Shown in pieces: positions 23,338 to 32,918 of a stretch of 64,000 nucleotides of DNA. The position numbers and the translations under genes were made by a program. Origin of the DNA: Volutella citrinella (Eukaryota; Ascomycota; Sordariomycetes; Hypocreales; Nectriaceae); NCBI GenBank assembly GCA_034401135.1, contig JAWZSP010000004.1:2480001-2544000 (forward strand). The letters are read 5' to 3'. Each line of letters starts with the position of its first letter. The stretch's first letter is position 1. The notes beneath the pieces are model-generated. The model ran no database searches. It was given only the letters and a program-made list of their open reading frames with translations, and had not been told where the DNA came from.

Positions 23338-25106
23338 TGTGGGCCGCGGGTATACACAAACACCGGCTGTAGAAAGAGCAAAGAAAATAGAGGGGAGATG
23401 AGGGAGAAGGGGTGGTGCGTGAATTCAGATGCACACGGCGACGGGTGCTACTGATCTGATGCTCGAAATTTTTATGAGCTCCGTTGGAGGTTTATGGCTC
23501 GGACGACAGTACGACGGGTGGGTCCGCTCAGTGCACTCTGGCCAGGGGAGTCAATGCGACCAGTGAGAGGCGTCGCAACTAAGCAGATCACGTGGAAGTG
23601 AGTGCTCCAATGCTTTGACATAGCAGGTGCAATCAATCGACTACAATTATACCTGTCTTTCATCGTGCCTCAATCCAGAACACAAGGGCATCTGCCTCTG
23701 CATTTCGTGCCCCGGCTTTCCCGATTAAGCATGCTCTATGCTGCACCATTGCCCTTTCACTGGCGGCCAGGGGAAAGGTTCATTCAGTCGCCAAAGCTAA
23801 CTGCCGGTGCTCAGGTAGCGGGCAAGTCGCTAGCCGTTAGTTTGGCGACGTGAGCTCTACGCTCATCCCAGCCACACAGTAGATCTTGTGGACTTGGCAA
23901 TGGCTGATGCAGACGGGCGTCATTGTCACTACTACTTGGCACTAAACGCGTATCACCCTCCTGACCGCCTCACAATACATAAAGGCAACGGCATGTGGCT
24001 GTTCTCTTCCTTCGATAGTAGCAGTGGTCAACCCCGACTTGAATTGTGTATCTGTTCAGTGTTCAGCCATGGCCGATGTCGATGCCACCATTTTGTCATG
24101 CAATTGTGCGTTGACTGCATAAACAAGTTAGAAGTTTGCTGACTTGAAATACGATTCAGCCCGCGACGAGGCCTTTGTTGAGACAATCTCGAAAGTGCCT
24201 GGTGGTGCAAGGCACGATGCCATCTCTGGGGCAAAGTGCACCTGCCTGGAGAAGCCAACATTGGACTTTGGCATTTCCTGTCGCAACGCCAACTGTGAAA
24301 AGCGCCTACGAGACAAGGGGAGCCTTCAAAATTCGTCTTGAGCGCATCGCATTTGAGGCAGAAGAGGAATTCCTAGCCTCTCGGCTATGACACCTGCACT
24401 TTCTACGATGATGCCCTGTTGTGGCACTTCCCGCGAGGAGGTCCCTACAGTATATGTTCTGAGGTAGCTGCCACCAAAGGCGTCTAAACAGCCGTAGCCT
24501 AGGACAGTCAAATTCTAGACACTGCTATCCCTGGTTCCCTTCCCGTCCTCATTGTGAACCCAGATGCCCAAGATTAGCCCAGCAAACCCAGGATTACTGC
24601 GTGGCGCGTGGTGGCGAAGAGGTGTTTGTAGGTACCGCGGGTCTCGTAGTGGTGGCCAGCCGCCTTACTGAGGTGGCCTTTACTTCACCCTGTCTCACTT
24701 GCCCAAAGCGGCGGGTGGGAAGCACAGTGGGCCTAGGCGACGCCGACAGACCCGGAGAAAATCCACCACCTAATCACGGAGCAAGGCGGCTGGCTGCGCG
24801 CCATAAAAATTCGCATCGTCAAACAACATATTTCGCGCGCCATCTCATCTCAACTCCATCACAACCGAAATACGGTGCTACTCTGCGTTTTTTCTTGAAG
24901 CTTGAGAAGCTATTCACGCAAATTTCCAAGTCGCGGACCTGGTTTCCCCCCTAGCACATCCACACCAGGCACATCTGGACCCATTGGCCGGACCCAGTCT
25001 CCCTCACACTCATACCGGGTTTCTCATCCAGCTCAGTTGATTTCATTGACCCAGCTGCTCTCCAACAATATTCATCCACCCAACCCAACATATACCCAAT
25101 TCCGAA
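23338..25106. promoter_or_regulatory. divergent intergenic region between tuf1 (-) and pga2-like gene (+)
   Basis: 1.77 kb without a supported gene. It holds the tuf1 promoter, with a CACGTG E-box at 23589-23594. Further on is the pga2-like promoter, with a C/T/A-rich leader at about 24,840-25,100. Short frames around 24,140-24,390 overlap on both strands and match no family I know. Confidence 0.55.
23589..23594. promoter_or_regulatory. CACGTG E-box (tuf1 promoter)
   Basis: CACGTG in GATCACGTGG, 252 bp upstream of the tuf1 start codon on the minus strand. Confidence 0.45.
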
Positions 25107-25571
25107 ATGGACGCCGGATCTGCCCGTCAAGCTCAGGATGAGCGAATCGAGCTCAACCTCCTCGGCAAGTTTGTCGCCCAGCTTGCGCAGTATGGCGCCA
25201 ATGCCGTCCGCAACATGCAAGAGTCTGTCCAGAACTTGCGCATGGAGCACTGGATCCGAATGGTCGTCATCGTTGGCGGCTATCTGCTCTTGCGGCCATA
25301 CATCATCAAGTTCACCACCCGTGGCGGTGTTTCGATGCTAGAGAAGCAGGAGGAGAAGGACAAGAAAGCTCAGATCTCTCCCAACGAGCTGCGCGGCTTG
25401 GCTGACGACGAGAGCGAAATTGACGAAGAGGGCGATGGTACGGGCGCCGACTGGGGCCAGAAGGCCCGCGTGAGACAGCGTGTGATGCTCAAGCAGCTGA
25501 TGGAGGCCGAGGAGCGGCGAAAGCAGGAGGAGGAAGATGACAAGGACATCGCCGACTTGTTGGAGGACTAG
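25107..25571 (+). CDS. pga2: Pga2-like ER protein-trafficking protein, 154 aa
   Basis: Probable member of the Pga2 family (PF07543). In yeast this small ER/nuclear-envelope membrane protein is needed for maturation of Gas1 and alkaline phosphatase. Single exon. A soluble N-terminal region is followed by one transmembrane helix at about 49-69 (WIRMVVIVGGYLLLRPYIIK). The cytosolic tail is strongly charged, with acidic stretches and a terminal coiled coil (LMEAEERRKQEEEDDKDIA). Length and layout fit the yeast protein, which is slightly shorter. The conserved RPYI segment after the helix supports the family call. Start is the first ATG after a CA-rich leader. Confidence 0.82.
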   Translation: MDAGSARQAQDERIELNLLGKFVAQLAQYGANAVRNMQESVQNLRMEHWIRMVVIVGGYLLLRPYIIKFTTRGGVSMLEKQEEKDKKAQISPNELRGLADDESEIDEEGDGTGADWGQKARVRQRVMLKQLMEAEERRKQEEEDDKDIADLLED

Positions 25572-27736
25572 TTCTAGAGGACAGAGTGGGCTTGTAATAT
25601 ATTGGTTTATGAATCCTTGCCACCCGCCACAAGGTGAGCGTGCCTTGCCCTGCCAAGTTACGTAGAGAGAGAGCAACTGTGATATCGCTTGCGCCGAGTG
25701 TAATGCAACCTGATTTCCTCTGTACGAAGAGGTGAAGATCAATGCCAGGCTCATACTCGGTCATACACGATAAAGGAGCGAAGTCTATACACTAAGAAAT
25801 AGGTGCTCGTAACATAACACTACGATATCCTAGATCTTCAGGGTAGCGCAACAAAGTTAAAAAAGGCCCTCGAGTGACATTGAGCAGGGGAAAACAGCCA
25901 GCCCATTTTAGAAGGGCGGGGGGTAACAATAGGCGTCTTGTTGTTTATCAAGGACGGGTGTGATGAGACGGCAGGGGTTGACTTCACAAGATCAGGGAGA
26001 ACAAAGATCGCTGGGTGGAATTCGGGGTGGTAATAATGAGGCCAGAACCTCGTAGGTATTGCATCACAGCACGGAGGCAGTTGTGAGAAATTGCTACTCG
26101 TCATTTGCGAAACTCCACGCGAAGCAACAGAGTTCGGAGGCGCGTCTCCCACCCAACCGTTCGCGTATGATTCGTTTTATTTACAAACTGCGAGAGAGCT
26201 CTTCGTCAGGCTTAGACTTGAGTCAACAGCACAGCTGGGCAGACGACCGAGTAGCGTTTGGGCCCGGCAACGAGGGCAGCCATTGCACAACCCAGGGCTG
26301 ACCAATTCTGCCCAATGTGATGCATGGAACGGGCAGGCAGATGGGTTATCCTGTACCCAACTGTGGCGTGCAATTAGCATCCTACTGTGTACGTCCTGCC
26401 GGCATCAGCTACTTCGTGAGGGCTGGTCATGAAGTTGCCCGACTGTGGATCGGCGCTGTGGAGATGGCGGCCCAGCACGGCATTCATTGCTGATCTTCAA
26501 TGTATGCCGGCGTTGCAAGCAGTTACCTCCATTAGGTCCCGTCATCAGATGCATATCTGTCCCTGCAAATACGCCGACCGCTTGCTCACCGCATTTGTGC
26601 AGCTCGTTGCTGGAATGGTCTATGGGATTCGACGGGCCTTTATCGTGGCCTGAGTTGCCGCGCTGCTCGTGTTCATCAAGCCGCCACACTCTCCCTGTGG
26701 GGCGCTCCGTGACTCAGTGGTCGTAACTATGAAGGTTCTGGAGAAGTTGGCCACATTCTCTGCATCTGTCGCCTGCCCAGGTGAGCATCGCGCGCTGCGG
26801 TCAGCGATCTGGGCACTTGGCACGGCTAACATGGAAGCATGTGTTACGGAGCGCTGCTGGTGCTGCAGTGATGGCGCGTTGGCTGACCGGCCAGTCCGAA
26901 TCTGGATTCTGGGCTTGCAGCCAGCCGACGCCGTCCAGGGATGAGCCCGCCAAAGGTTGAAAACCCCGTTGCCAGGAGGAGCGGCGTTGCAAGCCTGTTT
27001 TGGTGCTGTGATGGTGGTAGCCAAGTAATGCCCAGTGCTCACGCAAGCCCCGAAGCCTCTGCAGGTAGAGAGGGGCAACCTGGCGGGGCAAAACATATGG
27101 CGCTGACGGCTGCCTCAAGCGTCAACATGGGGTCAGCCCGGGTACCTGTAACCTCCCGGGCTTGCAGCCCAGCTGGGCCAAGGCCTTGTTGTTTGGTTGC
27201 TGGTACCTGTCCACCACTACCTAAGGCACAGGTCCCGTCGTCACTGGCGTGGCAGCAGTGCGCTATGTCATCAGCGCTTGATCAAGCTGCGCCCCAAGTA
27301 CCTGGGCTGTCTCCGTCTCCAAGCCTGGCGGGGTTCAGGCGCATCCTCCTCGTTCAACCAACTGTTTTGTTTCCAGCTCTCAATTCCTTGCGTCAGATTG
27401 TGTTTTTGCCCACTACCACTGCATATAGCATCATAGCGACAGCCCTCCGTTCTGTTTTGCCGTCTTCGCATCTCCGCTGCATCAACACCCATTCACAGCC
27501 TAATCTCGAGGTCGTCGCCAGCTCCAAGGGCTTGCTCTCGTCAGCTAGCCGCCTGTGCGACGAACCGAAACAAAACACACTGCGATACCAGGGTTGCCCA
27601 GGAATTGGTTCCGGTTCGCTTCGAGAACACCCACTCCCCGGCATTTCGTCGACGCCCGGATCGCGCAAACGTCTCGGCCTCCCAGCCCGTTTGCCATGCT
27701 GTGATCGCCCCGCCCTCGCCCGAGTAAAGACGCATC
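25572..27736. other. intergenic region upstream of the Arg-rich/CxxC protein gene
   Basis: 2.17 kb with no supported gene. The last ~500 bp is pyrimidine-rich and likely carries the promoter and leader of the downstream gene. An open frame at 26,941-27,864 overlaps that gene's start in another frame and has no recognisable domain. Confidence 0.55.
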
Positions 27737-30613
27737 ATGGGCGACTCTCTGGACATCCAGAACCTGCTTCAAGCAGGATACTTCACCACTTCACGGGCCA
27801 AAACCCCAAGGCAGTACGTCCTACCTGCCCTATGCCACAGGCTGGAACTAACCTTTATCCCTAGGCCCTCGCCCACCTCGGAATCCGGACCGTATATACT
27901 CCCTCCCCCGCCACAAGAGGCTGCTCCCCCTCGCGCCTACCAGCTTGCCCTGCGTTCTCGTAGAGCCTATCCGCCCCCGCCCAGCGTTGAGGATGAAGAG
28001 GTCTCTCTTCAGCGTGAAGATGTCTCGTCTCGGCGACCTAGGCGCGACGAAGAGCCTCCGTCGCGGGGTGAGGTTGAGCAGCAGCCAATTATTATGGAAG
28101 TTCACGAGTACAACCCTGAGCGCCGGTTCGTGATCCTCACGGGCTCGCCGAATGGGTCCGATGAGAGCGAGTCGGAGAGAAAGATCGACCAAGCAGAACC
28201 AGCCCCGACAAAGCCGCCAAGGACAGATCGAACAGGCAATGAAGGGCGATACGAAACGACTACTCGCCAGAGCCAGAATGCTAACCTGAAACCGGCTTCG
28301 AGCCCAAAGAGAGAGAGCAGCAGACCTGCACTGGAGAAACGCAGAAGCAGACAGGACCTCCCTCGACTGGACACCGAGTTGAAGGATGATCGTCCCGTCG
28401 AAGACCACCGGACCCGCCCTAGCACAAGCCGTGTCGAGATTCCTTCCGCCCGTATCCCCAAGCCAAGCGAAGAGCCGGACACCGCCAAGAATGGCCCAAC
28501 TGGACGAGACAAACTTAACCATGGCTACTCGAAATCCCAGAGCTCCGCCAACCGATCGCCAACCCAACGTGCTTATCCATCCTATGCCGACAGCCGACGC
28601 TACGAGGACACTTATGCCCGCTCCTCCTCAACCCCAACGGCATCAAGACGCGCCAACTCGAATCTCGACCCTCCCAGCTCGGCCCGGCCAAAGTCTAGTG
28701 ATCGCACGTCCGATCCTCGAGAAAAAGGCACGTACTCGTCGTCTCGGACTGGCAGGAAAGAGCCATCCCCTCCATATGCACGCTCGGAACGGGAGGATTC
28801 TGGGCGGTCATCCAAATACACATCACGGGAATCCACGATGCGACGCGAAGATAATCGATCAGGCGAATCTACTATGCGTCGCGAAGATAATCGATCAGGC
28901 GAATCTACTATGCGGCGCGAAGATACTCGATCAGGAGACGACCATCCTAAAGGCCCCCGAGAATTGCAACCGCGCCGAAGGAAATCTATTGTTCACCAGG
29001 AAGGTCGAGAGGGACGAGAGTCGCTGGCTTCGACAGATAAGCCTGAGGGTCCTGCTGGGCCACGATTGCGACCCAAGGGCCCCTCCATGCCCATTCCTGT
29101 TCCAATTCCAGTTTCGATGGGCCCCGGAGAGGCTTCGACAAACCCCCGAAGCTCGTCGACGTTTCCGATCTCCAAGGACGATAAGATACCGCGAGAGCCT
29201 CTGTCAAAAGATGCGCTGCCACGAGAGCCATTGTCGAGAGAGCCTCTCCCCAGGGAACCTGCCCCAAGAGAGCCTACTGAGAGACCGAAGGCGCAGCTGC
29301 CATACCCAGTCGATGATGATCCCATGATTGACCCATTCGATGTTCGGAGCTTTGGTCAGGGGTCTGGAAGGCCACGATATGACCCGGAACCGGGTGTTTC
29401 GATGCCAGAACTGCCTCAGTCAGCTTCGGAGCCTGGATTCGAAACGAGATCAACATCCGACTTGCCAAGCGCTCGTGTGCCAGGTCCTACACAGCCATCA
29501 TGGCAGCCCTCGACATTTGATCCTGCCCGTGACGGCGTCCACCTGAACAGACCTGTTGGGGTATATCGACGGTACTCGGAGAATGTGGAAGCACCCAACA
29601 TCCCGAAGTTCCCGGAATGTCCTCGCAAACACCCCGTGGCCGGCAAGGTTGACTGGCTCACCCTGCCCCGTACCGACTTCAACATTTGCCCCGAATGCTA
29701 CGGCACAGTCTTTGGGGACACGGAATATCGTACACTATTTCAACCCATGCTTCGGCCTGCTACAACAGCCATCTCGTGTGATTTTGGGGTGTACCCTTGG
29801 TTCCGGATTGCTTGGCTGTTGACTCTCAAAAACAAAATCCCAAACTTGCAGCTTTTCCACGACATTTCTAGCATTTTGTCAGCGACCCACGACTTGCCCT
29901 GCCCCGGAGAAAGGAGTACGAAGCGCAATTGGATGACCATCTGGGACCCATACACACGGCGGCCGGTATACGACTTTGCTGTCTGCTCTCAATGCGCAGG
30001 TGTCATCCAAGCGCTCCTGCCCAATCTTTCTAATATCTTTGTGCCCCTGGACCCAAGAAATGAGCCTACGCGAGCAATTTGCGCAATGAGGTTTAAGCCG
30101 ACACGAAAGCGATTCGTCATGTACTTTGATGCAATGGAGCTCACCTCAGACCAGGCTCTCCAGGAGCGTGAGGAGCCCGACATCCACACATTGGCCAAAG
30201 AACTGGAGCAGATGACATACGTCACCGAATGCCACGAAGACAAGCCGCTTAACGATGAATATTGGTACACGATGCAGTTTCTGCCTTACTTTTCTGTCTG
30301 CGGGGAATGCTACGAGGAAATTGTTCGGCCACTGAACAAGGGTGACAACATCGTTGCTCGCAATTTTTACAGAAAGCCACAGCTGCTGGCAATGGCCAAC
30401 TGTCAGCTCTACTCATCCCGCATGAGGGATATTTTCAACAAGGCTTGCAGATGGGATGATGTCCAATACTTGCAATCCAAGGTCCAAGAACGATCGGACA
30501 TTGAGAAGGTGATTAAGGAAAAGCTGGCCATGGTTGAAGGATCCAATCGCGACCAGGCCTGGAAGGACGAACAAATAGACAGCTTGATCCACGAATGGAA
30601 GATGTGGGAATAA
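27737..30613 (+). CDS. uncharacterised Arg/Ser-rich protein with C-terminal cysteine-rich domain
   Basis: Function unknown. A 51-nt intron is likely at 27,814-27,864 (GTACGT, branch CTAAC, acceptor CCCTAG), giving 941 aa; it is in frame, so retention would give 958 aa. Residues about 30-590 are low-complexity and highly charged (Arg, Ser, Pro, Glu). They include three exact-to-near copies of a 12-residue unit (ESTMRREDNRSG) and a run of LPREP/LSREP-like units. From about 597 onward the protein is folded-looking and cysteine-rich: PECPRKHPV, ICPECYG (about 635), CSQCAG (about 732) and CGECYEE (about 837). These suggest zinc binding. A helical tail follows and the protein ends HEWKMWE. Similar fungal proteins have, as I recall, been labelled 'Ser/Arg-related nuclear matrix protein' on composition only. 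Confidence 0.8.
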   Translation: MGDSLDIQNLLQAGYFTTSRAKTPRQYVLPALCHRLELTFIPRPSPTSESGPYILPPPPQEAAPPRAYQLALRSRRAYPPPPSVEDEEVSLQREDVSSRRPRRDEEPPSRGEVEQQPIIMEVHEYNPERRFVILTGSPNGSDESESERKIDQAEPAPTKPPRTDRTGNEGRYETTTRQSQNANLKPASSPKRESSRPALEKRRSRQDLPRLDTELKDDRPVEDHRTRPSTSRVEIPSARIPKPSEEPDTAKNGPTGRDKLNHGYSKSQSSANRSPTQRAYPSYADSRRYEDTYARSSSTPTASRRANSNLDPPSSARPKSSDRTSDPREKGTYSSSRTGRKEPSPPYARSEREDSGRSSKYTSRESTMRREDNRSGESTMRREDNRSGESTMRREDTRSGDDHPKGPRELQPRRRKSIVHQEGREGRESLASTDKPEGPAGPRLRPKGPSMPIPVPIPVSMGPGEASTNPRSSSTFPISKDDKIPREPLSKDALPREPLSREPLPREPAPREPTERPKAQLPYPVDDDPMIDPFDVRSFGQGSGRPRYDPEPGVSMPELPQSASEPGFETRSTSDLPSARVPGPTQPSWQPSTFDPARDGVHLNRPVGVYRRYSENVEAPNIPKFPECPRKHPVAGKVDWLTLPRTDFNICPECYGTVFGDTEYRTLFQPMLRPATTAISCDFGVYPWFRIAWLLTLKNKIPNLQLFHDISSILSATHDLPCPGERSTKRNWMTIWDPYTRRPVYDFAVCSQCAGVIQALLPNLSNIFVPLDPRNEPTRAICAMRFKPTRKRFVMYFDAMELTSDQALQEREEPDIHTLAKELEQMTYVTECHEDKPLNDEYWYTMQFLPYFSVCGECYEEIVRPLNKGDNIVARNFYRKPQLLAMANCQLYSSRMRDIFNKACRWDDVQYLQSKVQERSDIEKVIKEKLAMVEGSNRDQAWKDEQIDSLIHEWKMWE
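28829..28936 (+). repeat. 36-bp in-frame tandem repeat (3 copies)
   Basis: Units at 28829-28864, 28865-28900 and 28901-28936 encode ESTMRREDNRSG twice and ESTMRREDTRSG once. The copies differ by a few, mostly silent, bases, which suggests a recent duplication under protein-level constraint. Confidence 0.9.
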
Positions 30614-31291
30614 CTGAACTAGATTTATCATACACGAAGTTTTTTCTTTTTTCTTTTGTCTTCTTCTCTTTTTTTTTATCAGGGAGAGATAATTCGGTCT
30701 GGCTGGACGGATGGATTTACATTGTGGACTGATGACCATCAATGAGATATGGATCTAGGCGAGAAACGACGTTATGATGGGGTGGTATTATCTGATTTAT
30801 TTGGCATGCGTGTTGCATTAATTAGCCGATATATGTAGCATACAAAACATCGAGTATGGATATGAGTCTATTTAAAAGCAGTGAATTTGCGCCATCATCG
30901 CGCTGCCTCATACCAAGTTGTGCCAGGAGTGAAGTGGCTGGAGACAGTGGAGAGCCACATCACCGTACCAGTACGAACTTCATACTGTGATGCGGGTGAT
31001 CACGTGAGAAGATACGTCGAAAATATTCGCAGTGGGCCGTCCCATGTGGGGCCCGAGTTAGGGTCTCCCACCAAACTGCCAGGCAAAAAACCCCAGGTGA
31101 AATTTATCGCGGGCTCTAATTGTTACCTCCATTCCCATCACCAATTTCACGCCGCACGACGTCCACGGTATGCTGCCCACGCCCACCCCCCTTGGGAATG
31201 TCTAAACGTTTTCCTGCTTGACAATTAAAGGGAACAATATCACTGACTGATTCTTGTTCATTTCTGCAGGTCCAAGTCCCCAACCTTCAAA
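30614..31291 (+). promoter_or_regulatory. rpl4 promoter with E-box and probable 5'UTR intron
   Basis: Holds the 3' flank of the upstream gene, with T-rich tracts at about 30,640-30,680, and the rpl4 promoter. CACGTG is at 31001-31006. A likely leader intron runs from GTATGC at 31168 to TTTCTGCAG at 31269, with a GACTGAC branch-like sequence. The rpl4 ATG follows 23 bp later. Confidence 0.55.
31001..31006. promoter_or_regulatory. CACGTG E-box (rpl4 promoter)
   Basis: CACGTG in TGATCACGTGAG, 286 bp before the rpl4 start codon (about 190 bp if the proposed leader intron is removed). Confidence 0.5.
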
Positions 31292-32567
31292 ATGGCTTCG
31301 CGACCTACCGTCTCGATCATCGGCAAAGATGGTGCTCCCACTGGAGCTACCCACACCATTCCCGCCGTCTTCACCAGCCCGATCCGACCGGACATTGTTC
31401 AGCATGTTCACACCGGCATGGCTAAGAACAAGCGTCAGCCCTACTCCGTGAGCGAGAAGGCTGGTCACCAGACCTCTGCCGAGTCCTGGGGAACTGGTTA
31501 GTACACACAAGATTTCAATTTTATTTCGAGGGACGGAAAGCGGGGGGAGGTGTGCGGATGATTCATGGTGCCTCTGTCGGCCGTGGATTAGGGAGGCTGC
31601 CAAAATTTTGATTTGAGCTCGTGGACCGTTCGGCTGACGTTGAAAAACCCCAGGTCGTGCCGTCGCCCGTATCCCCCGTGTCTCTGGTGGTGGTACTCAC
31701 CGTGCCGGTCAGGCCGCCTTCGGTAACATGTGCCGATCCGGTCGCATGTTCGCCCCTACCAAGATCTGGCGCAAGTGGCACGTCAAGGTCAACCAGGGCC
31801 AGAAGTGAGTGTTTGCCGATTCTGGTGCGAGTGAGGGGTTCAATGAGACTGACTGAAAATCTAGGCGATACGCCGTCTGCTCCGCCCTGGCTGCCTCCGC
31901 TGCCGTTCCCCTGCTCCAGGCCCGTGGCCACCAGGTCAACTCCGTCCCCGAGGTTCCCCTGGTTGTCGACTCCGCCGTCTTCGAGAACGCCGGCATTGCC
32001 CGCACCGCTGCTGCCGTCGCCCTCCTGAAGGCTGTCGGTGCTGGTGAGGATGTCGAGAAGGTCAAGGCCTCCAAGAAGCTCCGCGCCGGCAAGGGCAAGC
32101 TCCGTGGCCGCCGCCACCGCCAGCGCCGTGGCCCTCTCGTCATCTACGACGCTGAGACCGACGGCAAGGACCTCGTCACTGCCTTCCGCAACATCCCCGG
32201 TGTCGAGACCTCCCCCGTCACCGCCCTCAACCTCCTCCAGCTTGCCCCCGGTGGTCACCTCGGCCGATTCATCGTCTGGACCTCCGGTGCCTTCAAGGCC
32301 CTGGACGAGATCTACGGCTCCACCACCGAGCCCTCTGCCCACAAGCGAGACTTCCTCCTGCCCTCCAACGTTGTCTCCCAGGCCGATCTTACCCGCCTGA
32401 TCAACAGCTCTGAAATCCAGAGCTCCCTCAACGCTCCCAAGGGCGATGCCGTCACCCGCCGTGGCGCTGTCCAGAAGAAGAACCCCCTCAAGAACAAGCA
32501 GGTCATGCTCCGTCTGAACCCCTACGCCGCGGTTTTCGCCAAGGAGTCTCAGAAGAAGCAGGCTTAA
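31292..32567 (+). CDS. rpl4: 60S ribosomal protein L4 (uL4), 3 exons
   Basis: Large-subunit ribosomal protein whose loop lines the peptide exit tunnel. Exons are 31292-31496, 31654-31804 and 31865-32567 (352 aa, near the usual fungal length). Donors are GTTAGT and GTGAGT; acceptors are CCCCAG and ATCTAG. It starts [11 protein letters not shown] and contains the conserved tunnel-loop stretch [20 protein letters not shown]. It continues with [12 protein letters not shown] and a typical eukaryotic C-terminal extension ending SQKKQA. Codons are strongly C-ending. The long minus-strand frame across it is a by-product of that bias. Confidence 0.96.
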
Positions 32568-32918
32568 ATTTCTCCCGACTTGCTGGGTGTGCAGCAGGCT
32601 AGGACAGAGGGGATGGAGCAAAAGGAATTGCATGGTTTGGTTCGAGGCGCAATGGCTTCTGGAAGGTTGAGCTCTTGAAATGAACAGAGATTTGACGCTT
32701 TTATGGAATTCCGTTCCGAACTCGAACTATCTGTCCGTCCACATGATGTGTGAATCGTGCATTCGTAGAATAATTCTGTCCCCTGCAACCCAATGCAGAC
32801 CTAGATGACAAGGTCCTGCTGTCTATGCTACCTTGATCTAGCAGTTGTTATCTGGCTGAAGTGCTTTGCTAAGTTTATAAACGCCGATATGTCATTTAAG
32901 TTCAGCCAGCACATGTTT
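32568..32918. other. convergent 3' spacer rpl4 / aminotransferase
   Basis: 351 bp between two stop codons, presumably holding both transcript ends. No gene is seen. Confidence 0.7.

Noticed and set aside
21889..23454. 521-codon open frame on the plus strand across the EF-Tu gene
   Set aside because: It is the mirror of the strongly biased codons of tuf1. It is repetitive Gly/Val/Asp/Leu sequence with no domain and crosses the tuf1 intron.
26941..27864. 307-codon frame overlapping the start of the Arg-rich/CxxC gene
   Set aside because: No recognisable domain. It lies in the probable leader in a different frame and ends inside the next gene.
31497..31653. Possible box C/D snoRNA in rpl4 intron 1
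   Set aside because: A CTGA is present near the 3' end, but no good RTGATGA C box or terminal stem was found.
31563..32633. 356-codon minus-strand frame across rpl4
   Set aside because: Antisense by-product of C-ending codons in rpl4. It is low-complexity and spans rpl4 intron sequence.
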